DNA of 64,000 bases, from positions 243,063 to 307,062 of the forward strand of contig JAXLWB010000004.1 in the NCBI GenBank assembly GCA_046328715.1, read 5' to 3'. Positions 50,290 through 57,785 of this stretch are shown in pieces (positions within the stretch are counted from its first letter, which is position 1; each line of letters starts with the position of its first letter). The translations under genes and the position numbers were made by a program. The stretch is from JAXLWB01 sp046328715. GTDB taxonomy: Bacteria > Chloroflexota > Anaerolineae > Caldilineales > Caldilineaceae. Below the pieces are notes generated by a model. That model did not search any database. It worked only from the letters and a program-made list of their open reading frames with translations, and was not told the origin of the DNA.

Positions 50290-50748
50290 ATGCATGTACC
50301 CACTTGGCCCGATCCGCTGCAAAAGCCGGAAGCAAGCCGAATCCAACAGTGTCTCGGAGATTTTTGGCAGACGTTGTCAGGATTATCCGAGCTGATTCAA
50401 CGCAATGAACATTTACTGGCTAATGAACAGACCGAAACGCTACGCAAGATCATCCTTGAAATGATGTTAGCACTCAATGGCATCCAACGTCCGCAAGGCA
50501 CTCTCCATTTAAACAGCTATCTCGGAGAAAGTCAACGGCACGCGCTAGAGAAAACGCTCATCGCTCCCTCGGTCAGCGGCGAAAGTTGGATTGGTAGAGC
50601 CGTTGCGCTCGTCGTCATCTATCGTTGGTATGCACCACAGTTGGTAGAGAAATATAGGTTGGACTATCCCCACGAGGCTGAAGCAGAGGCACTGCAACGT
50701 CTACAATGCCAACTTCCCGACTGGCCGCTGGAAATCAACACCCACTAG
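50290..50748 (+). CDS. Hypothetical protein
   Basis: 152 aa from ATG 50290 (MHVPTWPDP); the frame to 50260 would begin upstream of the -10 box. Mostly helical, with a pattern of hydrophobic positions but no signal peptide or membrane span. Residues ALEKTLIAPSVSGESWIGRAVALVVIYRWYAPQL are the most conserved-looking. I do not recognise a family. It is monocistronic and divergent from the UPF0182 gene. Confidence 0.6.
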   Translation: MHVPTWPDPLQKPEASRIQQCLGDFWQTLSGLSELIQRNEHLLANEQTETLRKIILEMMLALNGIQRPQGTLHLNSYLGESQRHALEKTLIAPSVSGESWIGRAVALVVIYRWYAPQLVEKYRLDYPHEAEAEALQRLQCQLPDWPLEINTH

Positions 50749-50812
50749 ACCTTCGATCGATGCCTTGCAACTTGCCGCCTTGCATATCGACTTCGAGTCA
50801 AAACGTGCCACT

Positions 50813-50892
50813 CAGAGCCCCCGCACGTTAGTAAGGGAAACGGCTCCCCCTTACTAACGTGCGGGGGCTCTGAACTAACGTGCGGAGCTCTG
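50813..50892. repeat. Perfect 25-bp palindrome of the CTTACTAACGTGCGGGG family, plus a third partial copy
   Basis: Left arm 50813-50837 and right arm 50848-50872 are exact complements (core CCTTACTAACGTGCGGGG, end GCTCTG), loop 10 nt. A shorter direct copy (AACTAACGTGCGGAGCTCTG) follows at 50873-50892. It is in the 535-bp gap before the oligopeptide operon; the remainder of that gap holds its promoter. Confidence 0.85.
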
Positions 50893-51033
50893 AAGCTATG
50901 CCCCATCCTGATATGCACCTTAGCCTTTAGAATTTGTGCAAATTGAGCAAATTCGTGGTAAAAATGGACAAGGCGAACGATTTCACAACTTGTTTTCATC
51001 CCAGTTCTTCCCAATCCTGCACATTGCACCCAA

Positions 51034-51062
51034 TTGACAGCGATCTACTGTTCAATTATAAT
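51034..51062 (+). promoter_or_regulatory. Perfect consensus promoter of the oligopeptide transporter operon
   Basis: TTGACA (51034-51039), exactly 17 bp, TATAAT (51057-51062). The 5' leader of about 215 nt to ATG 51284 contains an orphan AAAGGAGG (51173 region) and an ACTTACGCAC motif, but no stable structure I can define. Confidence 0.85.
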
Positions 51063-51283
51063 GGGAATTGCTCGCCAGAATTCATTACAATTGGGACTTA
51101 CGCACTTGTTGGTTTTCAAGAATTCAAACATCCCACATTCTTCATCATCTGTGTAAGGCCTGACAATATAGAAAAGGAGGTCTCGCTGATTAAATAGTTA
51201 ATCGTATAGCCTTTCCTTTGGCTGTCTTTCAGTTCATTTTCATACCTCAATTTTCACAAACCAAAATAGGAGGATACTTCTGC

Positions 51284-53119
51284 ATGTTCACGAAGTTAAA
51301 GTTGTTTAATATCGTCGCGCTGTTGACGGTGCTCTCAATCATCATCAGCGCCTGTGGTGCCGCCGCACCTGCTGCCCCAGCGGCACAAGCTCCTGCTGCC
51401 GATGCGACTGCTGCCCCAACCGCTCAAGCTGCCTTGAGCGCTGGTCCCTTGAAGGATGTCCCACGCGAACAAACATTGAATTTGGGCTGGAGCATCAGCT
51501 CCCCGATTGGTGTCACCAATCCGTGGGCGGTTCCTGGCTACACCCATCAGGAAGGCAATGCCTTGTTGTGGGAACCACTGATGTACTTCGCCATCTTCGC
51601 CGACAAAGAGATCCCTTGGTTGGCGGACAGCATGGAGTACACCAAGCCCGACTTCACCGAATTGACCATCAAGCTCAACGCAGCTGCAGCCTGGAGCGAT
51701 GGCCAACCCGTGACCTCGGAAGATGTGGTCTTCACCTTTGAAGGGCAAATGAAGAATGACAAATTGCCTTATCACGCTTCCTTTGACCAATTCGTGCAAG
51801 AGGTCAAGGCAGTCGATGAGAAGACAGTGGTCGTTACCTTCAAGATCCCGGCTCCACGTTTCGCCTTTGAAGTGTTGATGCTGAAGTTTGACACTGGTAT
51901 TCCGATTGTCCCAGCCCATGTGCTGAGCAAAGAAGCCGATGTCAATGCCTTCCAGGGTGGCTTGGATATGGCTCACTCTGGTCCCTATAATCTGGTAACC
52001 TGGGATGCCAACCAAAAGATCTTCGACCTGCGCGAGGATTGGTGGGCCGTGGCCGCTGGCCGCATTGCCGCTCCTGCCGTCAAGCGTGTGGTCATGGTCA
52101 ACATTGGTGGTCAGGTTGGTCAGAACATGGATACCGTGATCCAGCGCGAAGTCAACAACGAGTTTGACGCCATCCTCGATGTGCGCAGCTCGGTTGCCAA
52201 GCAAATTCTGGAGTCAAACGACAAGATCACCACGCACTCGGGCAAAAATCCACCCTATGGTTACCTCGACTGGTGGCCCAACTCACTGTGGATGAACACC
52301 CAGATCGAGCCATTTAATGATGTCAAAGTGCGCCGTGCTATCAGCCTGGCGATCAACCGCGACCAACTCGACGAAGTGCTCTACGAAGGTGCCAAGGTGA
52401 CCACAATCTTCCCCTTCCCGCTCTATCCTGGCTTGCAGAAGTTTGTGGACAGCCCCGAAGTCAAGGCCCTGGAAGAGAAGTATCAGCCGCGCAAGTTTGA
52501 CCTGGAAGAAAGCGCCAAGTTGATGACCGAAGCTGGCTTCACCAAGAATGGCGACGATCTGTGGGAGAAGGATGGCAAGACCGTTCCTTCTACCATTAGT
52601 GGCTTCGAAGGCATTCACTCGGATATCGTTCCGTTGTTGGTCGAAATGCTGCGCACCGCCGGCTTTGATGCCGCCGTCGACTTCAGCACCGATGCCTACA
52701 ATCACATGGCAAATGGCGATCCCGGCCTCTATATGTTCGGCCACGGTGCCAGCTTGAAGGATCCCTATGCGGCCTTTGAACTGTTCCACAGCCGCTATAG
52801 CGCCGCAGTAGGCACAACAGCCGGTAACAACCGCTTCTCGCGCTACGCCAATCCCGAATACGATGCCTTGCTCGATGAAATGGCACCGCTCGGTTCAGAT
52901 GATCCGAAGTTCCAGGCCGATGCCGTGAAGTTGCTCGAAATCTACTGGCGCGACCAGATCGACGTCCCGATCATTCAGTGGCTGCACCGTATCCCCTACA
53001 ACCAGACCTATTGGACCAATTGGCCAACTGCTGACAATCTGGCGATGGGTACCAATGGCGCTTTCTGGGCGCACACTGGTATGTTGGTAGTTACTGGTCT
53101 GCAACCAGCAAGCAAGTAA
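51284..53119 (+). CDS. ABC transporter substrate-binding lipoprotein (oligopeptide family 5)
   Basis: 611 aa from ATG 51284, with AGGAGG 10 nt upstream. Signal peptide and lipobox ISAC (Cys24), Ala/Pro-rich linker, then the SBP_bac_5 fold: LTIKLNAAAAWSDGQPVTSEDVVFTFE is the characteristic entry motif, and FNDVKVRRAISLAINRDQL the second. It would bind a peptide or glycoside outside the membrane and deliver it to the permeases encoded next. Ligand not predictable. A hairpin followed by a T-run separates it from the permease genes, likely giving excess binding protein. Confidence 0.93.
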   Translation: MFTKLKLFNIVALLTVLSIIISACGAAAPAAPAAQAPAADATAAPTAQAALSAGPLKDVPREQTLNLGWSISSPIGVTNPWAVPGYTHQEGNALLWEPLMYFAIFADKEIPWLADSMEYTKPDFTELTIKLNAAAAWSDGQPVTSEDVVFTFEGQMKNDKLPYHASFDQFVQEVKAVDEKTVVVTFKIPAPRFAFEVLMLKFDTGIPIVPAHVLSKEADVNAFQGGLDMAHSGPYNLVTWDANQKIFDLREDWWAVAAGRIAAPAVKRVVMVNIGGQVGQNMDTVIQREVNNEFDAILDVRSSVAKQILESNDKITTHSGKNPPYGYLDWWPNSLWMNTQIEPFNDVKVRRAISLAINRDQLDEVLYEGAKVTTIFPFPLYPGLQKFVDSPEVKALEEKYQPRKFDLEESAKLMTEAGFTKNGDDLWEKDGKTVPSTISGFEGIHSDIVPLLVEMLRTAGFDAAVDFSTDAYNHMANGDPGLYMFGHGASLKDPYAAFELFHSRYSAAVGTTAGNNRFSRYANPEYDALLDEMAPLGSDDPKFQADAVKLLEIYWRDQIDVPIIQWLHRIPYNQTYWTNWPTADNLAMGTNGAFWAHTGMLVVTGLQPASK

Positions 53120-53125
53120 GTCAGT

Positions 53126-53214
53126 GAGACAGTAAGGAAGTAGTACAGGGGTCAGTGAAATCGTACCTGAAATTCCGCTGGCTCCCTGGATCGCCTTCTT
53201 ACTGTCTCATTTTT
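53126..53214 (+). terminator. Partial terminator between binding protein and permease genes
   Basis: GAGACAGTAAG (53126-53136) pairs exactly with CTTACTGTCTC (53198-53208), extended by AAG/CTT after one bulge, and ATTTTTT follows. The 60-nt loop is long, so read-through into the permease genes is expected. The arms are octamer-type repeat sequence. Confidence 0.5.
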
Positions 53215-53278
53215 TCTGCCACACTCTACAAAGTCGTAACCGACAAAGTAACAAGTGCAATAGGCAAGGAAAAGTGCC

Positions 53279-54280
53279 ATGAGTGTTAAGTTCATTGTTC
53301 GACGTCTATTTTTTCTCGTTTTGGTGGTCTGGTCGGCTTCTACCATTACCTTTTTCATTCCGCGTATCTCCAACCGCAATCCCATCCGCGAACGTTTTGC
53401 TGCCTTGGCACGAACCGGCGGTTTTTCTCCAGCGGACATGGATACGATCGTTGCCTCCTATAACACAAAATTTGGACTCGACAAGCCTCTACTCGAACAA
53501 TATTTCAGCTATATCTCCAGCGTTGCTCGTCTTGACATGGGCGTTTCGCTCAATAAGTTTCCACGCACGGTCATGCAGTTGATTGGCGATTCGTTGCCGT
53601 GGACCATTTCACTGCTGCTGGTCACAACCGTGTTATCTTTTGTGATTGGCAACTTGCTGGGCGCCGTTGCTGCCTGGCCGCGTGCGCCGCAATGGATTCG
53701 CACTGCGGCGACGCCGTTTATTCTGTTACAAGGCGTTCCACCAGTTTTGATGGGAATTTTACTGCTCTTCTTTATTGCCTATCGGCTCAAGTGGGCTCCC
53801 TTAGGCAGCGCCTACTCAACCGGGCTCATCCCAGACTGGTCAGATTTATCCTTTATTCTTGATGTGCTCCATCATCAACTGCTCCCTGGCCTGGCGCTGA
53901 TTCTAGGTTCGGTCGGTGGCTGGGTACTCTCGATGCGCGGCATGGGAGTCACCATTCAGGGCGAGGATTATGTAAACTTCGCCGAGCACAAAGGGTTAAG
54001 TGGTCAGGTTATTTTTCGTGATTACTACCTACGCAATGCCCTGTTGCCCCAAGTAACAGGTCTTGCCTTGGCGTTAGGCAATGTAGTGACATCGGGTGTT
54101 GTCATCGAGCAGCAATTTGGGCTTCCGGGATTGGGTCAGATTCTGGGGCAGGCGATTCAGGCCAACGACTTTCTGGTGATCTACGGCGTGGTGCTTTTCA
54201 TCACGATTGCAGTGGCATCGTTGATGGTCGTAGTTGAACTGCTCTACCCCTTGCTGGATCCGCGCATTCGCAACGAGTAA
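53279..54280 (+). CDS. ABC transporter permease (DppB-like)
   Basis: 333 aa. Six predicted helices, with the BPD_transp_1 EAA-type loop around GEDYVNFAEHKGLSGQVIFRDYYLRNALLPQVTGLAL (about residues 225-260), and an N-terminal FIVRRLFFLVLVVWSASTITFFIPR typical of DppB proteins. It forms one half of the channel with the next gene. Only 11 nt to dppC-like. Five-gene operon order: binding protein, two permeases, two ATPases. Confidence 0.92.
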   Translation: MSVKFIVRRLFFLVLVVWSASTITFFIPRISNRNPIRERFAALARTGGFSPADMDTIVASYNTKFGLDKPLLEQYFSYISSVARLDMGVSLNKFPRTVMQLIGDSLPWTISLLLVTTVLSFVIGNLLGAVAAWPRAPQWIRTAATPFILLQGVPPVLMGILLLFFIAYRLKWAPLGSAYSTGLIPDWSDLSFILDVLHHQLLPGLALILGSVGGWVLSMRGMGVTIQGEDYVNFAEHKGLSGQVIFRDYYLRNALLPQVTGLALALGNVVTSGVVIEQQFGLPGLGQILGQAIQANDFLVIYGVVLFITIAVASLMVVVELLYPLLDPRIRNE

Positions 54281-54291
54281 AAAGAGGTTTC

Positions 54292-55209
54292 ATGGCTAGT
54301 ACGACATTTCCAACTACGCAAAATACACCATCTGCAGCCAATTTTTTGCCCAGCCGCACCGTTTTATTGCTGCGTTATTTACGACGCAATAAAAGTTTGG
54401 TCATTGGCCTGTTGATCCTGCTGTTTTTGGTGTTTTTTACCGTGTCGGGTTTTATGACGCTCGATCTGAAACAAGCCTACCCGCTCACGGTTAAAACGAA
54501 ACAACCGCCCAGTGCCCAATTTCTGCTTGGCACAGATTTCTTTGGTCGTAATCTACACGCCGCCATGGTGATTGGTCTGTGGCAGACAGCGCTGATCGGC
54601 CTTTTGGCTGGTGCCATTGGCACCACGGTTGGCGTCATTCTTGGCTTCACATCGGCCTACTTCGGCGGTTATATCGATGCAGCCATCAAAGGCATCTGCC
54701 AGATTCTAACGCCCATTCCGGTCTTTCTGATCCAGGTGATCATCGCTGGCTCGATCGACAAGCGTGATGTCACGATCTACACGATGGCCTTCATCGTTGT
54801 GATGCTGGCCTGGATGGGGCCGACGCTGGTGGTGCGTTCGCAGGTGCTTTCGATGAAGGAACGCCAGTTTGTCTCGGTGGCAAAACTCTCTGGTGTTGGT
54901 GATTTGGGTATCATTTTTGGTGAAATTTTGCCCAATTTGTTACCATTTATTGCCGCTGCCTTTGTCACCCAGGTCTTTGCCGCCGTCTTTGGCTCGTTCT
55001 ATCTGGCGGTGTTGGGCTTGGGTCCTTTGCGCGAACCACTGCTTGGCAATCTGATTTGGGCGGCACAACAACAGAGTGCATTCTTCAACGGTTGGTGGTG
55101 GTGGCCCTTTGCCCCAGCCATCGCCCTGATTTTGATTCTGGGCTCGCTGGCTCTGATCAATATGGGGCTAGACGAACTTGCCAATCCAAGAATCCGCCGC
55201 TCGGAGTAA
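54292..55209 (+). CDS. ABC transporter permease (DppC-like)
   Basis: 305 aa; AGAGG before the ATG. FLLGTDFFGRNLHAAMVIGLWQTALIGLLAG is the DppC opening motif and VRSQVLSMKERQFVSVAKLSGVGDLGIIFGEILPNLLPFIAAAFV the cytoplasmic coupling loop. Six helices with a long hydrophilic N-terminus. Partner of the DppB-like protein. Start and spacing agree with operon organisation. Confidence 0.92.
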   Translation: MASTTFPTTQNTPSAANFLPSRTVLLLRYLRRNKSLVIGLLILLFLVFFTVSGFMTLDLKQAYPLTVKTKQPPSAQFLLGTDFFGRNLHAAMVIGLWQTALIGLLAGAIGTTVGVILGFTSAYFGGYIDAAIKGICQILTPIPVFLIQVIIAGSIDKRDVTIYTMAFIVVMLAWMGPTLVVRSQVLSMKERQFVSVAKLSGVGDLGIIFGEILPNLLPFIAAAFVTQVFAAVFGSFYLAVLGLGPLREPLLGNLIWAAQQQSAFFNGWWWWPFAPAIALILILGSLALINMGLDELANPRIRRSE

Positions 55210-55224
55210 CAGGAACAGCCTATT

Positions 55225-56247
55225 ATGGTCAGCCAAAGTAAACCGATTTTCCATACTACTTCTACTAATTCTGGTTCCAACATGAAACCGGTTCTCGAAG
55301 TCAATAATTTACAGGTCTCCTATTATACAGACGCCGGTCGCGCACGGGCTCTCGATGGCGTCAACCTGAGTTTGAACGCTGGCGAAAAGTTAGGCTTAGT
55401 TGGCGAATCTGGCTCGGGCAAGAGCACGATGGCCCTGGCTATGACGCGCATGATCAAGCCACCGGGACGCATCGAAGGCGGACAGGTCATTGTTGATGGC
55501 ACCGATCTGATCTCCTTGCCCACAGACCAAATGCTCAAGGCGCGCCTCAGCAAAATTGCCTACATTCCGCAAGGAGCGATGAACTCGCTCAATCCCGTCA
55601 TGCGGATTGGGGCGCAAATGGTGGATGCGATCAGGGCCCACAACCGCAATGCTTCTAAGTCGGAGATGGAAGACTACTGTATCCAGGCCTTGCAGTCGGT
55701 GGATCTCAAGCCGAATGTTTTCCGCATGTATGCCCATGAGTTGAGCGGTGGTATGAAACAGCGTGTCTGTATCGCCATCGGCATTCTGCTCAAGCCCAAG
55801 GTAATCATCGCCGACGAGCCGACCAGCGCTTTGGACGTTGTGACCCAACGCCAGGTGATGGAAACCATCGACCGGGTTCAGGATGAAATTGGTGCGGCTG
55901 TGATCCTGATCGGCCACGATATGGGCTTGATGGCACAATTTGTGGACAAAGTTGCGGTCATGTACACAGGGCGGTTGATGGAACTGAGCAAGGTGGAGGA
56001 CATGTTTACCGACCCCAAACATCCTTATGCCCAAGCGCTCATCAATAGCTTGCCCAATCTGGAAAACAAGGGCGTCTTTCAGGGCATTCCTGGTTTGGCA
56101 CCTGCGCTTTTGCGCTTGCCCAGTGGCTGCACTTTCCATCCCCGCTGTGTGCATGTGATGGAGCGCTGCAAAGCCCAACGCCCAGAGACTCTCACGATCG
56201 GCAAAGATCGCATTGTTGAATGCCATCTCTATTCGGAAAAGGCCTGA
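55225..56247 (+). CDS. Oligopeptide ABC transporter ATP-binding protein (DppD-like)
   Basis: 340 aa from ATG 55225 with AGGAA upstream; ATG 55282 (MKPVLEVNNL) would be the family's usual start. Walker A GESGSGKST, Q-loop YIPQGAM, signature LSGGMKQR, Walker B VIIADEPTSALD and switch His in LIGHDMGLMAQF. The C-terminal oligo_HPY extension has the cysteines of CTFHPRCVHVMERC, probably an iron-sulfur or zinc site as in DppD/F. Overall standard. Confidence 0.93.
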   Translation: MVSQSKPIFHTTSTNSGSNMKPVLEVNNLQVSYYTDAGRARALDGVNLSLNAGEKLGLVGESGSGKSTMALAMTRMIKPPGRIEGGQVIVDGTDLISLPTDQMLKARLSKIAYIPQGAMNSLNPVMRIGAQMVDAIRAHNRNASKSEMEDYCIQALQSVDLKPNVFRMYAHELSGGMKQRVCIAIGILLKPKVIIADEPTSALDVVTQRQVMETIDRVQDEIGAAVILIGHDMGLMAQFVDKVAVMYTGRLMELSKVEDMFTDPKHPYAQALINSLPNLENKGVFQGIPGLAPALLRLPSGCTFHPRCVHVMERCKAQRPETLTIGKDRIVECHLYSEKA

Positions 56248-56250
56248 CCC

Positions 56251-57261
56251 ATGACCGAGCTTCTCGAATTTCGTAACGTTACTAAGACTTATTCACGCGG
56301 TTTACTCACTCGCACATCGACGATTGCGCTCAACAATGTCTCGCTCAAATTGTCGCAAGAAGAACCGACGATTGTAACAGTGGCAGGCGAAAGTGGCAGT
56401 GGCAAAACAACCCTGGCGATGTTGCTGCTGGGCTTTATTCCTCCCTCTGCTGGTGAAATTCTCTATAAAGGTAAGAACATCAATCACCTCAGTGGTGAAG
56501 AACGGATGACCTTTCGGCGCGAAGTGCAGGCTGTCTTCCAGGATCCCTTTGCGGTCTTTAATCCCTTTTACACGGTCGATCATCTGCTTTCGGTGCCGAT
56601 TGATCGCTTCAAATTGGCCAAATCCAAACAAGAGGCACGTGCCAAGATGGAGGAAGCTCTCGCTGCCGTGGGTCTGCGCCCGGAAGATATCTTGGGACGC
56701 TTCCCGCATCAGCTTTCGGGCGGACAGCGTCAGCGTATCAATGTCGCTCGTGCCTTGTTGCTCAAACCACGCTTGCTGGTAGCTGATGAGCCAGTTTCGA
56801 TGGTGGATGCCTCCTTGCGCGCTACCATTCTGGAAACCTTGAGCAATTTGCAAAAGACACACGGTGTTTCCATCCTCTACATCACACACGATCTAACGAC
56901 CGCCTATCATATTGCCAAGTCGATTATTGTACTCTATCGTGGCTCGGTGATGGAAGCCGGCGACGTGGATGCGGTGATCAAAAGCCCGCAACATCCCTAC
57001 ACCCGACTCTTGATCGATAGCATCCCCTGGCCCGATCTCAAACGGCGCTGGGGTGAAACGGCGATCAAGGCCAAGGAGTCAGAGCTAACTGTTAGCCAAA
57101 GCGGCTGTCGTTTCCTTTCCCGCTGCCCCTTTGCTATGGAAAAGTGCTCTCAGGAACCACCTCTGTTCCGGCTCAAAGAGCATCAGGCAGCTTCCTGTTA
57201 TCTGCACGATCAAAATCCCATGATCCACCCAGACAAACTGTCGGAATTGCTGCCGGTCTGA
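56251..57261 (+). CDS. Oligopeptide ABC transporter ATP-binding protein (DppF-like)
   Basis: 336 aa, 3 nt after the preceding stop codon. Walker A AGESGSGKTT, VFQDPFAVFNPFYTV Q-loop region, signature LSGGQRQR, Walker B LLVADEPVSMVD, switch His in YITHDLTTAYH and the C-terminal cysteine segment CRFLSRCPFAMEKC. Second ATPase of the transporter. The operon probably ends here, at a heptamer-like stretch (57270-57320). Confidence 0.93.
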   Translation: MTELLEFRNVTKTYSRGLLTRTSTIALNNVSLKLSQEEPTIVTVAGESGSGKTTLAMLLLGFIPPSAGEILYKGKNINHLSGEERMTFRREVQAVFQDPFAVFNPFYTVDHLLSVPIDRFKLAKSKQEARAKMEEALAAVGLRPEDILGRFPHQLSGGQRQRINVARALLLKPRLLVADEPVSMVDASLRATILETLSNLQKTHGVSILYITHDLTTAYHIAKSIIVLYRGSVMEAGDVDAVIKSPQHPYTRLLIDSIPWPDLKRRWGETAIKAKESELTVSQSGCRFLSRCPFAMEKCSQEPPLFRLKEHQAASCYLHDQNPMIHPDKLSELLPV

Positions 57262-57391
57262 GGGACATTGCAGAATGCGGATTTTGGATTGCGGATGGCT
57301 GCTTGATTCGCCACTCGCGCCCACAGGGCACCCGCGCACTCGATTTTGTATGACTGTCAGTGTAGCGATTGATCCGGCTGTGATCTGCTAA

Positions 57392-57781
57392 ATGAGGATC
57401 GCCCTCGGTTCTATTTTGCTGCTGTGGGTGTGGCGATTCATAATGCCTACTATGAGATTATTGAAATTTCTGCGTTTTGCATTGATCGGCTGGATTGCAG
57501 GGGTACTCTTTACCATAGTAGTTGGACTCATCTGGCCAGCCATCTTTCCTGGCATGCTGCGACCTGAGCACTACAATATCACTGATGCAATCAGTTTACC
57601 GATGACAATGGTGATTACCATCTATGTAACCTCGATCCCCTCGCTGATCGGTGGTCTGATCGGCGGCGCGCTTCCCCGTGAAGGTGGCTCGCGTGAGCAG
57701 ATGTTCGCTGCCGCCTTTGGTGGCATTATCCTCTCCATCCCCTTTGGTTGCTTCAATTATTGGTTGTTAAGTGGAGCGTAG
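57392..57781 (+). CDS. Small membrane protein, hypothetical
   Basis: 129 aa. Three or four hydrophobic helices (about 5-18, 25-50, 72-92, 105-125) with a Gly-rich loop IGGLIGGALPREGG. ATG 57443 (MPTMRLLKF) is an alternative start and would remove a doubtful first helix. No known family recognised. It ends 4 nt before the FtsX-like gene, so the two are probably co-expressed and may interact. Confidence 0.6.
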   Translation: MRIALGSILLLWVWRFIMPTMRLLKFLRFALIGWIAGVLFTIVVGLIWPAIFPGMLRPEHYNITDAISLPMTMVITIYVTSIPSLIGGLIGGALPREGGSREQMFAAAFGGIILSIPFGCFNYWLLSGA

Positions 57782-57785
57782 GATA

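Noticed and set aside
50934..51197. 87-aa ORF before the oligopeptide operon
   Set aside because: It spans a perfect TTGACA-N17-TATAAT promoter, has no ribosome-binding site and no recognisable protein features.
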